Below are positions 52,501-61,317 of a stretch of DNA of 64,000 bases, in pieces (within the stretch, counting starts at the first letter, position 1; the number at the start of each line of letters is the position of its first letter). The stretch is from contig JBNGIO010006370.1 in the NCBI GenBank assembly GCA_049999805.1, forward strand, positions 311,212-375,211, written 5' to 3'. A model generated the notes under the pieces. That model did not search any database. It was not told the origin of the DNA and saw only the letters and a program-made list of their open reading frames with translations. A program made the translations under genes and the position numbers. The DNA comes from Folioceros fuciformis. Lineage: Eukaryota; Anthocerotophyta; Anthocerotopsida; Anthocerotales.

Positions 52501-52792
52501 GGGGGAAGGAGGCCATGTACCCCAGACGAAGTTGGTGTTGAAGCCACTGCGCGAGAAGGAAAAAGAGGATGCGCTTTGTGGTCATGCTGAGAAGCTGGCT
52601 CTGGCGTTTGGTCTCTTGAACACTCCCGATGGCATACCTTTGGTGGTAACCAAGAATCTGCGCATGTGCAGTGACTGCCACAATTCCACGGAGATCATGT
52701 CGAGGGTTGAGAAGAGGGACATCGTTGTAAGAGATAGCTACCGTGTGCATCGATTTGTGGCTGGTTCTTGCACTTGCAACGGCCGACCTTGA
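49571..52792 (+). CDS. PLS-class PPR protein with DYW:KP domain, 1073 aa (largest of the family here)
   Basis: The first ATG in frame is 49571 (the frame opens 39 bp earlier at a TTG); the start aligns with paralogues (ESDPLWTQQIGVCTGILRAG). The basic block MWWDNRRDRKSPRWPDFRRK is followed by MFKPAWVDEQLVSLDVQM. Six S-type blocks: ILRMYACGG, then LVDMYAKCSEMEHAR, LVDMYAKCGELEDAR, LVHMYAKCGELECAR, LVDMYAKCGELKDAH and LVDMYAKCGELKEAR. That is two more P-L-S modules than the 3.5-kb and 54.8-kb paralogues, and the inner modules are strikingly alike. The end has KKPAVATIEV, GHAEKLALAFGLL, CSDCH and GSCTCNGRP, so catalytic and zinc residues are present. Role: predicted organelle RNA-editing factor, probably U-to-C by analogy with other KP/GRP proteins. 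A possible AATAAA polyadenylation signal lies at 52883. Confidence 0.92.
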   Translation: MTRLWESDPLWTQQIGVCTGILRAGPAHLSFRSQLLGGSQLLRCSCVSNPEVRPPGECVGGERFSSDGHRQEQELLWQMFFLDPTMWWDNRRDRKSPRWPDFRRKGSGEVLWLNNMFKPAWVDEQLVSLDVQMAHGASPSKWSSSKKPEHGRLAGSEMGGTTAVTVSMLCQQGRLREAVEALDCLAHTGCPISVSVFYAVLKLCTAKKDLVMGRRVHDLTVKLGYESNTYLGNHILRMYACGGRLQEAMDVFTTVRNPDVFMWFSIISAHAKHGKHHEAVQLYHEMCRSGVKPDGHVFVAALQACALATDLESGRKVHSHVLHSSIPPDLFVGACLVDMYAKCSEMEHARRVFDSLATKNVVAWNALISGYANHGPAQEALVLFEQMEQEGLLEPDHITFASLLKACASICALSQGRQLHSQIVERGQLDNIVLGTCLVDMYAKCGELEDARLVFDRLARKDVVAWNALIGGYAQQGLGHEALVLYGQMEQEGLTVPDHVTFACLLKACATAGALQKGRQLFSQIVERGLLDNILVVNCLVHMYAKCGELECARQIFDSLPTKDVVTWNALISGYAQQGLGQEALVLYEVMEQDGLTLADEVTFACLLSACASTGAVQKGRQLHSQIVERGLLDNVVLGNCLVDMYAKCGELKDAHQVFDGLIRKDVVTWNALIAGYAQQGLGQEALFLYDRMEHEGLVVADQGTFSCLLKACSSVGALQKGRQLHSHIVERGLVDNILVSNCLVDMYAKCGELKEARQVFDSLPTKDVVTWNALIGGCGTCDEGHQALACFGAMLATGTQPDEATFTCLLAACSHEGLVHEGRKLFHSMVEQHGVKPTVEHYNCMIDLLGRAGQLHEAENVLLSCESCQSNAVGLMSLLNSCKSHGDLDKAARCFESLVRLEPQCASAYVLMANAYADAGRWTDVDRIETQRVGAGADKKPAVATIEVKTQVHTFVVGERRGDLALKIESTNARLKGEGGHVPQTKLVLKPLREKEKEDALCGHAEKLALAFGLLNTPDGIPLVVTKNLRMCSDCHNSTEIMSRVEKRDIVVRDSYRVHRFVAGSCTCNGRP

Positions 52793-53884
52793 TCAATGCA
52801 TGAATGCAGCAGGCAGGCCACCCAATGCTGGCAAGAGTTCGCGCCTGCCATTGCAGACTGATGTCGTTATAATTCCACCATTAATAAAGTGGTCGTTCAA
52901 GCTCTGATTGTCAGAATTGGGAATGGGGGAGATGGGACCATGACTTCAACAATACAGTCCACCTTCCCTAAATGTTACCTGTTTGGAGTAGGGCACCTGT
53001 TTGGAGTAGGGCACGGGGTAACATCTAGAGAGTAACAATTAGAGAATTCAAGTATTTATCAAAAATACAATATTTCAATTTTATTTAAAATAGGGTTATT
53101 TAAAAATATATTATATATTATTAAATATATAATATAAACATATAAACATAATACATTAAAAAAAAGAACTTCAAATTGGCCTCAAAAAATGGGTTATTTT
53201 TACTTGTTTAAAGAGGACCTAACTTGCTGTAAAACTTCTTTCTCAATTTGATGCAAATTCTTAATTGTAGATGTCATATCATTTGATTGTTGCTCCATAA
53301 ATATACTATCGTTCCCAAGTACATCTTCATTTGAGCATAACCCAAAATAGGCCTTTTTTATAATATTCTTTAGAAGAATTTTCAACATGGACAACTTCAT
53401 TTTGAAGTAGAGGTTGAACAGAAGCCTATATATCATCTGCATTCGCAGTAGAAAAAATAGCACATGCATTTATCACCGCATAATCAACAAATTCTTGTAA
53501 GACATAGTGGGGTCAATCTTATTGTTTCAAGTTCTAAATCTCTCAGTTGACAAAGAAGCATTTCTATTTCTACGTAATTTCTATTAAACAAATCTTCACT
53601 GTATTGCTTGGTGGACATGCTATTGCTCATCATCATTGTCAGCATTCTGTATCTAAAACTAAGTTGATTGTCAGCATTCTATATTTAAAACTAAGACGTG
53701 TTACCACTTTGTCTCTTAAGACTCTCAAGTCTTTCCAGTGTATATTCGACATGCTACCACTTGCTCTCTCTACCCATAACCTGGAATGTTTCCAACAATT
53801 TCGAATGATTTTCTCTTTTACATGATTTTCTCTTTCGAATGATTTTTTCTTTAACATCAATACGCCAAGCTCTTCATGGCATTG
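52793..53884. other. PPR 3' UTR, then AT-rich DNA
   Basis: 52793-52950 is presumably 3' UTR. 53030-53880 is AT-rich with short open frames on both strands (53469-53200 and 53860-53639 minus) that may be transposase remnants, but no domain is convincing. Confidence 0.4.
52977..53012 (+). repeat. 18-bp perfect tandem duplication
   Basis: acctgtttggagtagggc occurs twice back to back (52977-52994 and 52995-53012). Confidence 0.95.
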
Positions 53885-53984
53885 NNNNNNNNNNNNNNNN
53901 NNNNNNNNNNNNNNNNNNNNNNNNNNNNNNNNNNNNNNNNNNNNNNNNNNNNNNNNNNNNNNNNNNNNNNNNNNNNNNNNNNNN
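53885..53984. other. Assembly gap, 100 N
   Basis: Exactly 100 N. The right side begins inside a 66-bp tandem repeat, so the gap probably hides further copies. Confidence 0.99.
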
Positions 53985-54116
53985 ATTTAGATATCTAAAA
54001 TAATATTATTTTAAATATTATATATAATTTTCACAGTATAAAATTGAACTATTTAGATATCTAAAATAATATTATTTTAAATATTATATATAATTTTCAT
54101 AGTATAAAATTGAATT
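53985..54116 (+). repeat. 66-bp AT-rich tandem repeat, 2 visible copies
   Basis: atttagatatctaaaataat begins at 53985 and again at 54051. The copies differ at only a few positions and abut the gap. Confidence 0.95.
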
Positions 54117-54255
54117 ATAATAGTTGGGAATGATTATTTTCATAAAATAAGTAATATATAATATTTATAGAAAAATAATATTTAACCTTACTTCCCAACT
54201 AATGAGTACTCTGTATTCCCCCAACTACGAGTACTCTGTAATATTTACAAGGTAG

Positions 54256-54463
54256 AGAGGGTCGACTATAGCATCTGTCTTCACACATTTAGGGAGGTCA
54301 CATTTAAAGAGGGTCGCCTGAAGCATCCGCCTTCACACATTTAGGGAGGTTCCATTTAAAGAGGGTCGCCTGAAGCATCCGCCTTCACACATTTAGGGAG
54401 GTCACATTTAAAGAGGGTCGCCTGTAGCATCCGCCCTCACACCTGAACTGCACATCTCACGGT
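54256..54463 (+). repeat. 52-bp minisatellite, 4 copies, built from a PPR fragment
   Basis: agagggtcg starts at 54256, 54308, 54360 and 54412, an exact 52-bp period. Each unit contains gcatccgccttcacac or a close variant, which is PPR-gene sequence (minus-strand codons for VKADA; compare 56491-56507). In the last copy this phrase continues as real PPR sequence. Confidence 0.9.
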
Positions 54464-54480
54464 GCAGTCGAATGGCGACA
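54427..54480 (-). pseudogene. PPR gene fragment at the end of the minisatellite
   Basis: About 50 bp (gcatccgccctcacacctga, then cacatctcacggtgcagtcg) matches 56491-56540 in the neighbouring PPR gene at roughly 80% of positions by eye, in the same orientation. It corresponds to the region coding for the end of a P motif (M-x-S-G-V-K-A-D-A). Weak similarity may extend to about 54520. Confidence 0.7.
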
Positions 54481-54768
54481 CGAGGGTTTCCAATGCTTGG
54501 CATTCATGAGATTGCCCTAACGACGGTCATCGTTGGAGGATCGTTCCTCACCCTCAGATTTCCTCATTAGCGGCAGGGAGCTACAGATGACTTTCCATTA
54601 CACAGACAGAGCTGCTATTGAAATGAGTGTTTGCTTGTGTGCCTGCATTTGTGTGATGTGTGGAGCCGTGCTCGAGCTTGGAGCTATGCGCTTGTTCTAT
54701 GCGATGGGAGACAGTGTAATGTGATCTGTACCTATGTTGTTCTTTGACCTCCGAAATATGGAGTCTTT

Positions 54769-57384
54769 TCACGGTCGACCATTACAGCTGCAACAACCAT
54801 CTGCAAACCGATGCACACGGTACCCATCCCTTACAACAATGTCTCTGTGCTCAACCCTTGACATGATCTCCGTGGAACTATGGCAGTCGCTGCACATGCG
54901 CAGATTCTTCGTCACCACTAGAGGTATCCCACTCGGAGTGTTCAAGAGACCAAACGCCAATGCTAGCTTCTCAGCGTGCCCACAAAGTGCATCTTCCTTT
55001 TCCTTCTCACCCAGTGGCTTTAACACCAACTTTGTATGAGGTACATGGCCCCCTTCCTCTTTCAGACGGGCATTCGTGCTCTCTACCTTCAGGGCAAGAT
55101 CATCTCTTCGTTCTCCCACCACGAATGTATGCACCTGCTTCTTCACCTCGATGGTTGCCATAGCAGGTTTCTTGTTAGCCCCTGCTACCACCCTTTGTGA
55201 TTCAATCCTGTCTACATCGGTCCACCTACCTGCGTCTGCATAGGCATTGGCCATGAGCACATATCCAGATGCACACTGAGGCTCCAGTCTAACGAGACTT
55301 TCAAAACAACGGGCCGCCCTGTCCAAATCCCCGTGATTCTTGCAGGCATTCAGCAAAGACGTCAACCCCACAGTATTGCTTTGGCTCTCACACGACAAGA
55401 GCATGTTCTCTGCCTCATCCAACTGGCCGGCACGCCCAAGAAGATCGATCATGCAGTTGTAATGCTCGACAGTGGGTTTGATGCCATGCTGTTCAGCCAT
55501 GGAATCAAAGTGTTTGCTACCCTCCCGGACGAGTCCCCCATGACTGCATGCTGCTAGAAGGCAGGTGAAAGTAGCCTCATCAGGCTGAATACCAGCAGCT
55601 AACATCTCCTCAAAACAAGCCAGTGCCTTGTGTCCGTCGTCACAAGTACCACACCCAGCTATCAGGGCATTCCAGGTCACCACATCCTTTGTGGACAGGC
55701 TGTCAAAAACTCGGCGTGCCTGCTTCAGCTCGCCACATTTTGCATACATGTCCACAAGGCCATTGCAAACCAATACATTATCTAGCAGCCCCCGTTCCAC
55801 AATTTGTAAATGCAGCTGCCGTCCCTGCTGCAAGGCACCGACGCTTGCACAGGCCTTGAGAAGGCACGCGAAAGTAACATGGTTGGGCAAAACTAGGCCA
55901 TCTTTCTCCATCTGTCCATACAGAGAAAGCGCCTCTTGACCGAGTCCTTGCTCTGTACACCCAGCTATCAGGGCATTCCATGTCACCACGTCCTTTGTAG
56001 CCAAGCTGTCAAAAACCTGGCGTGCATCTTTCATTTCCCCACATTTTGCGTACATGTCCACCAGACAATTGCCCAACACTACGTCACCCATCATTCCTCT
56101 TTCCACAATCTGTGAATGCAAGTGCCTGCCCTTCTGTAGGGCGCTGGTGCTTGCACAAGCCTTCAGAAGGCAGGCGAAAGTAACTTGGTCAGCCACAAGC
56201 AGGCCCTGTTCCTGCATTTGTTCATACAGACCAAGAGCCTGATGACCGCGACCATGATTCGCATAACCAGCAATCAGGGCCGTCCATGTCACCACATCCT
56301 TCGTGACCAAGCTGTCAAAAACCTGGCGTGCATCTCTCAGGTCTCCGCATTTCGCATACATGTCCACCAAGCAGTTTCCAACAATCAAGTTTGGAGGAAT
56401 CCTACTATGCAAAACATCACTGTGCACTTTCCTGCCAGCTTCCAGATCCGCGGCAAATGCACAAGCTTGAAGGGCAGCTACAAAGACGTGCGCATCCGCC
56501 TTCACCCCTGACCCACACATCTCACTGTACAGTTGTATGGCCTCGGTCGGCTTCCCATGTTGTGCATACGCGGAGATCATGGAACCCCACATGAAAGCAT
56601 CTGGTTTGCCAACCCTGGTGAACACATCCATAGCCTCCTGTACCCTACCTCCACATGCGTACATGCGCAAGAGATGGTTGCCCAAGTATGCATTCGACTC
56701 ATGCCCAAGTTGGACAGTGAGATCATGAACTCGTCGTCCCAAAACTAAATCCTTCTTCGCTGTACACAGTTTGAGCACGGCATAAAACAGAGTCGGGGAA
56801 ATGGGGCAGTCTGTCTGCGCTAGACATTCCAGGGCTCCAACAGCCTCAGCAAGCTTCCCCTGCTTACAGAACGTACTCACTGTCACAACGGTCACAATGC
56901 CTGATCCTGCAGATCTGCCAGGATCACGATTATCCGTAGGGCTCAAGTTGGAAGGAGAGGCACCATGACCCATCTGCACATCCAAAGAAACAAGCTGCTC
57001 ATCCACCCAAGCTGGCTTGAACATGCTGTTTAACCAGAGGACCTCACCGCCGGATCCCTTGCGCCGGAAGTCAGGAGAACGAGAGCTCTTCTTATCTCGC
57101 CTGTTGTCCCACCACATTGCAGGGTTCAGAAAAAGTTGTTGCCACAAGAGCTCTTGCTCCTGCTCCTGCTCCTGGCGACGATAATCGTTGGTAAATCCGT
57201 CCCCAGCTACGCTTTCTCTTGGAAGTGGAACTGCTGGGCTCCTTCCACTGGTGCACATTGAAGCTTGGTTACTTGCCAGACGTAGGCACCCAATCATGAG
57301 GTGAGGCGGAGCTCCTCGAAGAATCCCTGAACACACACCAATCTGTTGGGTGCGCACCGGGTCCGGTTGCCATATTGTGCCCAT
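54769..57384 (-). CDS. PLS-class PPR protein with DYW:KP domain, 871 aa
   Basis: ATG at 57384; the start aligns with paralogues (QPDPVRTQQIGVCSGILRGA). The basic block MWWDNRRDKKSSRSPDFRRK is followed by MFKPAWVDEQLVSLDVQMGH. There are four S-type blocks (LLRMYACGG; LVDMYAKCGDLRDAR; LVDMYAKCGEMKDAR; LVDMYAKCGELKQAR). E region: YVLMANAYADAGRWTDV. The terminal domain has KKPAMATIEV, GHAEKLALAFGLL, CSDCH and ends GCCSCNGRP. Overall layout matches the 3.5-kb gene. Predicted organelle RNA-editing factor of the KP class. It is transcribed away from the 57.9-kb gene, with 506 bp between the two ATGs. No intron, no disrupted residues. Confidence 0.92.
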   Translation of the reverse strand: MGTIWQPDPVRTQQIGVCSGILRGAPPHLMIGCLRLASNQASMCTSGRSPAVPLPRESVAGDGFTNDYRRQEQEQEQELLWQQLFLNPAMWWDNRRDKKSSRSPDFRRKGSGGEVLWLNSMFKPAWVDEQLVSLDVQMGHGASPSNLSPTDNRDPGRSAGSGIVTVVTVSTFCKQGKLAEAVGALECLAQTDCPISPTLFYAVLKLCTAKKDLVLGRRVHDLTVQLGHESNAYLGNHLLRMYACGGRVQEAMDVFTRVGKPDAFMWGSMISAYAQHGKPTEAIQLYSEMCGSGVKADAHVFVAALQACAFAADLEAGRKVHSDVLHSRIPPNLIVGNCLVDMYAKCGDLRDARQVFDSLVTKDVVTWTALIAGYANHGRGHQALGLYEQMQEQGLLVADQVTFACLLKACASTSALQKGRHLHSQIVERGMMGDVVLGNCLVDMYAKCGEMKDARQVFDSLATKDVVTWNALIAGCTEQGLGQEALSLYGQMEKDGLVLPNHVTFACLLKACASVGALQQGRQLHLQIVERGLLDNVLVCNGLVDMYAKCGELKQARRVFDSLSTKDVVTWNALIAGCGTCDDGHKALACFEEMLAAGIQPDEATFTCLLAACSHGGLVREGSKHFDSMAEQHGIKPTVEHYNCMIDLLGRAGQLDEAENMLLSCESQSNTVGLTSLLNACKNHGDLDRAARCFESLVRLEPQCASGYVLMANAYADAGRWTDVDRIESQRVVAGANKKPAMATIEVKKQVHTFVVGERRDDLALKVESTNARLKEEGGHVPHTKLVLKPLGEKEKEDALCGHAEKLALAFGLLNTPSGIPLVVTKNLRMCSDCHSSTEIMSRVEHRDIVVRDGYRVHRFADGCCSCNGRP

Positions 57385-57890
57385 CGTTCAGGCACCGCTG
57401 TGAGAAAAAGCGAGGTGCACGAAAAATAATGGCAGGATGCCTGGGTACTTCACACGAGCACACCACCCTGACGGTCCACACTGCAGACGGTGTTTCATCA
57501 GAAGGCCGCAAGACATCGGCGTGACAACTCCAGAGTTGCACGGGGGAGAATTTTTTGCGGCCGTGTGCTGTCCATCGTGTATGGAATACCTTTCTCGTCA
57601 ACTTTTTGTGGCGTGAGAACTTGTGTCATCTTGATACATGCACCGATAAGGCCTTCTGCGGGAGGGTCACCTGAGCATCGGGTAGGTGGAGAAGCAACTC
57701 GGGAAGTTATTGCTAGCATCGTAGCAACCGCATGGCATTGGGCGGTGTGGGAGAGACTTGCGGAACGGTTGAGAACAAGAACGGAACTTGTGCCGAACGA
57801 GTGCTTGAAGTGCGTATGCCTCAGTCTGGATGATAATAAGTAGCATGGCGTGGATACTTGCTTCGGAGTGGGGAAAGCGTTGCCTGTAAC
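57385..57890. promoter_or_regulatory. Shared upstream region of two divergent PPR genes
   Basis: 506 bp between the ATGs of head-to-head KP-type PPR genes; both promoters must lie here or overlap. No clear TATA box or palindrome by eye. A cryptic frame on each strand has no domain. Confidence 0.5.
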
Positions 57891-60590
57891 ATGATCATTG
57901 TATGGGAACTGGATCGGTTGTGGACCCAACAAACGGGTGGGTGTACAGGAATTCTACGAGGATCTCCTGCTCACCTCGTCACCACAGGGAATCAAGCTCT
58001 GGGAATCAATGTTGCCAGGTGCAGCAGTGCGCGGAAATCAGGACTCTCACTTCCTGGAAAATTCGTGGGTGGGGAAGGATTTCCCAATGATGGTCGTCGG
58101 CAGGAGCAGGAGCAAGAGCAGGAGCTTCTGTGGCAGGAATTTTTTGTGGACAGTAGGCTTGATAACAGGAGCTCCCGGTCGCCTGACTTCCGACGTAAGG
58201 GGTCAGGCGATGGGGTCCTGAGGTTGGACAACATGCTCAAGCCAGCTAGGGTGGACGAGCAGCTCATTTGTTGGGACAGGCAGCTGGGTCGTGGTGCCTC
58301 TTCTTCTTCCCAGTCCAGCTCTCCGAAGAAGCCTGGTCCTGGGTGGCGCAGAGGACCGGCAGTTGGCGTTGTGACGGCTGAAACTGTGAGCACGTTGTGT
58401 GAGCACGGGAAGCTTACTGAGGCTGTAGAAGCCCTGCAAGCTCTGGCGCTCACAGACTGCCCTCTTCCTCCGTCTCTGATTTATGCTGTGCTCAAACTGT
58501 GTACAGTTGAGAAGGATTTGGTTGTGGGGCAACGAGTGCATGAGCTCACCGTGAAACTTGGATACGAGTCGAATGCTTTCTTGGGGAATCATCTCGTGCG
58601 GATGTATGCAGCTGGCGGTCGGCTACAAAAGGCCATGGATGTGTTCACCAGGGTAGGGAAGCCAGATGCCTTCATGTGGTCTTCCATAATCTCCGCGTAC
58701 GCTAAACATGGGAAACCCCATGAGGCCATTGAATTGTACCATGAAATGCGCAGGTTGGGCGTGAAGGCGGATGCTCACGTGTTTGCCGCTGCCCTTCAAG
58801 CTTGCGCACTTGCTGCCGACTTGGAATCTGGCATGAAACTACACAGGGATGTGTTGCACAGTGGCATTCCTCTGGACTTGTTTCTTGGCACCTGCGTGGT
58901 GGACATGTATGCAAAATGCGACAAACTGGAAGATGCACGCAGGGTGTTTGACAGCTTGGGCACAAAGAATGTGGTGACATGGACGGCCCTCATAACTGGG
59001 TACGCGAAATCTGGAGACGTGGAAGTTGCACGCCAGATTTTTGACGGCTTGGCCACAAAAAGTGTGGTGACATGGAATGCTCTGATTGCTGGGTACACAC
59101 AGCAAGGTCACGGCCAAGAGGCGCTTGTCTTGTACGGAGAAATGGAGAGGGAGGGCCAGATTGTTGCGGACTATGTTACTTTTGCTTGTCTGCTGCAGGC
59201 CTGCGGAAGCACTGGTGCCTTACAGCAGGGCAGACAGCTCCACTCACAGATTGTGGAAAGAGGGCTGCTACATACGAAACTACTTGGAAACTGCCTGGTG
59301 GACATGTATGCCAAATGTGGCGAACTGGAAGATGCTCGCAGGGTGTTTGATAGCTTGGTCACAAAGGATGTAGTAACATGGACGGCCCTGATTGGTGGGT
59401 ATACCCAGCAAGGACTTGCTCACGAGGCCCTTCTTCTGTACGAACAGATGGAGCAGGAGGGCCTGGTTGTGGCTGACCATGTTACTTTGGCCTTCCTTCT
59501 GAAAGCCTGTGCAAGCGCCGGTGCCTTACAGAAGGGCAGACAGTTGCACTTCCAGATCGGGAAGAAGGGACTGCTAGATGACATACTGGTTGGCACGTGC
59601 TTGGTTGACATGTATGCAAAATGTGGCGAACTCAAAGATGCAAGAGCGGTGTTTGACAGCTTGGTCACGAAGGATGTTGTGACATGGACATCCCTGATAT
59701 CTGGGTACGGTTCTTGTGATGAAGGTCACAAGGCATTAGCCTGTTTTGAGGAGATGTTGGTTGCCGGTATTCAGCCTGATGATGCTACCTTTACCTGCCT
59801 TCTAGTGGCATGCAGTCATGAGGGACTGGTCCATGAGGGTCGCAAGCACTTCGAATCTATGGCTGCACAGCATGGCATCAACCCTACTCTTGAGCATCAC
59901 AACTGCATGGTGGATCTTCTCGGGCGTGCAGGCCATTTAGATGAGGCAGAGGACATGCTTTTGTCATGTGAGAGCCAGAGTAACGCTGTTGGGTGGACGT
60001 CTTTGCTGTCTGCCTCAACAAGTCACAGCGACGTAGATAGGGCGGCACGGTGTTTCGAAAGGCTTGTGGCGTTGGACCCTCAGCAGGCGCCAGCGTATGT
60101 GCTCATGGCCAATGCCTATGCAGACGCAGGTAGGTGGACAGATGTAGAGAGGATTGAAGCACTGAGAATGGGGGCAGGAGCTAGCAAGAAACCTGCAGTA
60201 GCAGGCATCGAGGTGAAGGAGCAGGTACATACATTTGTGGTAGGAGAGAGGACAGATGCCATCGCGCTGAAGGTAGTGAGCACGAGTGCGCGGCTGAAGG
60301 AGGAAGGGGGACACGTACCACAGACAAGGCTGGTGTTGAAGCCACTGTCTGAGAACGAAAAGGAAGATGTGCTCTGTGGGCATGCAGAGAAGCTAGCCCT
60401 GGCGTTTGGTCTCTTGAACACTCCCAATGGCGCCCCTCTGGTAGTAACAAAGAATCTACGCATGTGCAGTGATTGCCACAGTTCCACGGAGATAATGTCC
60501 AGGCTTGAAAAGAGAGACATTGTTGTGAGGGATGGATACCGAGTGCATCGATTCACGTCTGGTTGTTGCAGTTGTCAAGGCCGACCGTGA
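57891..60590 (+). CDS. PLS-class PPR protein with DYW:KP domain, 899 aa
   Basis: The first ATG is 57891 (frame open 33 bp earlier from a TTG); the start aligns with paralogues (ELDRLWTQQTGGCTGILRGS). The leader is slightly eroded: the W-W-D-N-R-R block reads FVDSRLDNRSSRSPDFRRKG. Repeats include an extra S motif placed directly after an S motif (GYAKSGDVEVARQIFDGLAT, near residue 390), giving an S-S arrangement also seen in the 62.4-kb gene. Further S blocks: LVDMYAKCGELEDAR and LVDMYAKCGELKDAR. The end has KKPAVAGIEV, GHAEKLALAFGLL, CSDCH and GCCSCQGRP. Predicted organelle RNA-editing factor. Intact. Confidence 0.92.
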   Translation: MIIVWELDRLWTQQTGGCTGILRGSPAHLVTTGNQALGINVARCSSARKSGLSLPGKFVGGEGFPNDGRRQEQEQEQELLWQEFFVDSRLDNRSSRSPDFRRKGSGDGVLRLDNMLKPARVDEQLICWDRQLGRGASSSSQSSSPKKPGPGWRRGPAVGVVTAETVSTLCEHGKLTEAVEALQALALTDCPLPPSLIYAVLKLCTVEKDLVVGQRVHELTVKLGYESNAFLGNHLVRMYAAGGRLQKAMDVFTRVGKPDAFMWSSIISAYAKHGKPHEAIELYHEMRRLGVKADAHVFAAALQACALAADLESGMKLHRDVLHSGIPLDLFLGTCVVDMYAKCDKLEDARRVFDSLGTKNVVTWTALITGYAKSGDVEVARQIFDGLATKSVVTWNALIAGYTQQGHGQEALVLYGEMEREGQIVADYVTFACLLQACGSTGALQQGRQLHSQIVERGLLHTKLLGNCLVDMYAKCGELEDARRVFDSLVTKDVVTWTALIGGYTQQGLAHEALLLYEQMEQEGLVVADHVTLAFLLKACASAGALQKGRQLHFQIGKKGLLDDILVGTCLVDMYAKCGELKDARAVFDSLVTKDVVTWTSLISGYGSCDEGHKALACFEEMLVAGIQPDDATFTCLLVACSHEGLVHEGRKHFESMAAQHGINPTLEHHNCMVDLLGRAGHLDEAEDMLLSCESQSNAVGWTSLLSASTSHSDVDRAARCFERLVALDPQQAPAYVLMANAYADAGRWTDVERIEALRMGAGASKKPAVAGIEVKEQVHTFVVGERTDAIALKVVSTSARLKEEGGHVPQTRLVLKPLSENEKEDVLCGHAEKLALAFGLLNTPNGAPLVVTKNLRMCSDCHSSTEIMSRLEKRDIVVRDGYRVHRFTSGCCSCQGRP

Positions 60591-60734
60591 GAGTAGGGAA
60601 GAACTACCCAGTGCTCAATTGCTTAGGCGACGGACAAGTGCTTTCTCCTCAGGGTGACCTGAAGCAGAGAGAGTGCAGACAGTTTTACACTGATTGCCCA
60701 TGGAGACAGGATTCGAACTCGTGTGTGCTGGGCT
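60591..60734. other. 3' flank of PPR gene
   Basis: Presumed 3' UTR. A gattcgaactc phrase near 60710 is a lone T-loop-like motif without a tRNA around it. Confidence 0.5.
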
Positions 60735-60932
60735 GGGCCCATCACTGGGGCTTGGATGGCCGGGGCCCTCTGCCATGCTTTTCAGGCATGGTATCAAAGA
60801 GCTTGCGATCCTAATTCATGAGACTCCCTCCTGGCTGCTATCTGTCAACAAGGAAATGAAGGTATCATCACCCGGTTGAACGCAACCAACCAACATCTCC
60901 TCAAAACAACCACGGACATTGTGACGTGGTGA
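60735..60932 (-). pseudogene. PPR fragment (last P and L2 motif region), inverted
   Basis: Plus-strand text gggcttggatgg...gccatgcttttcaggcatgg and caacatctcctcaaaacaac matches the plus-strand reading of the minus-strand gene at 55470-55625 (gtttgatgccatgctgttca, taacatctcctcaaaacaag). Only about 200 bp survive, with indels. Confidence 0.7.
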
Positions 60933-61317
60933 ACAGATTCCGGAGTCCTCACATCCAGCTCCGAAAATGCCTCGTCTGCATCTGGAACGGACTGCACAGC
61001 CAAGTGCGACTGAGGACCAAGCCTAACGTCAAGAAGGACAAAACACCAGTCCCGCCATTCCGTCCCGTCCCGTTGGAGCGCACGTGTATCACTTCCTTGA
61101 TGTACCTGATAGCTTTTCAGCTTTGCCGTCGCGTCGCGAAGCAGGCTATGGGCAACCTCAGCCAAGGCCAAAGCTGTTTCCCTGAGACGTGACGCAGCAG
61201 TCGGATGCTGTAGACGCAGAGGCAGAGGGAGAAGCTGCCCGAGATGGAGCCATCTTACCGGCCGATGCTGGTGTTAGCCCCCGTCACCATGGCCACAGGC
61301 TTCTGCGACCTCGTCAT
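60933..61317 (-). pseudogene. Short-chain dehydrogenase remnant (first exon plus damaged second part)
   Basis: 61317-61259 encodes MTRSQKPVAMVTGANTSIGR and ends at a good donor (cg|gtaaga). TGANTSIG fits the SDR cofactor motif TGxxxxxG, preceded by the usual KPVAxVTG. The next open segment (about 61190-60935) contains ETALALAEVAHSLLRDATAK, then CFVLLDV and ELDVRTPESV, in keeping with the next SDR strands (xxLDVxDPES). The phase of the splice does not fit any acceptor I see, and the rest of the enzyme is missing; it ends against the PPR fragment. Likely a pseudogene fragment of a plant carbonyl-reductase-like SDR. Confidence 0.45.

Noticed and set aside
53200-53870. hAT transposase remnant
   Set aside because: Some Leu-Lys-Arg text recalls hAT or zinc-finger MYM proteins, but no motif holds in frame; left as unassigned AT-rich DNA.
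60700-60730. gattcgaactc as tRNA or SINE end
   Set aside because: Isolated T-loop-like motif; flanks do not pair and no A-box is seen.
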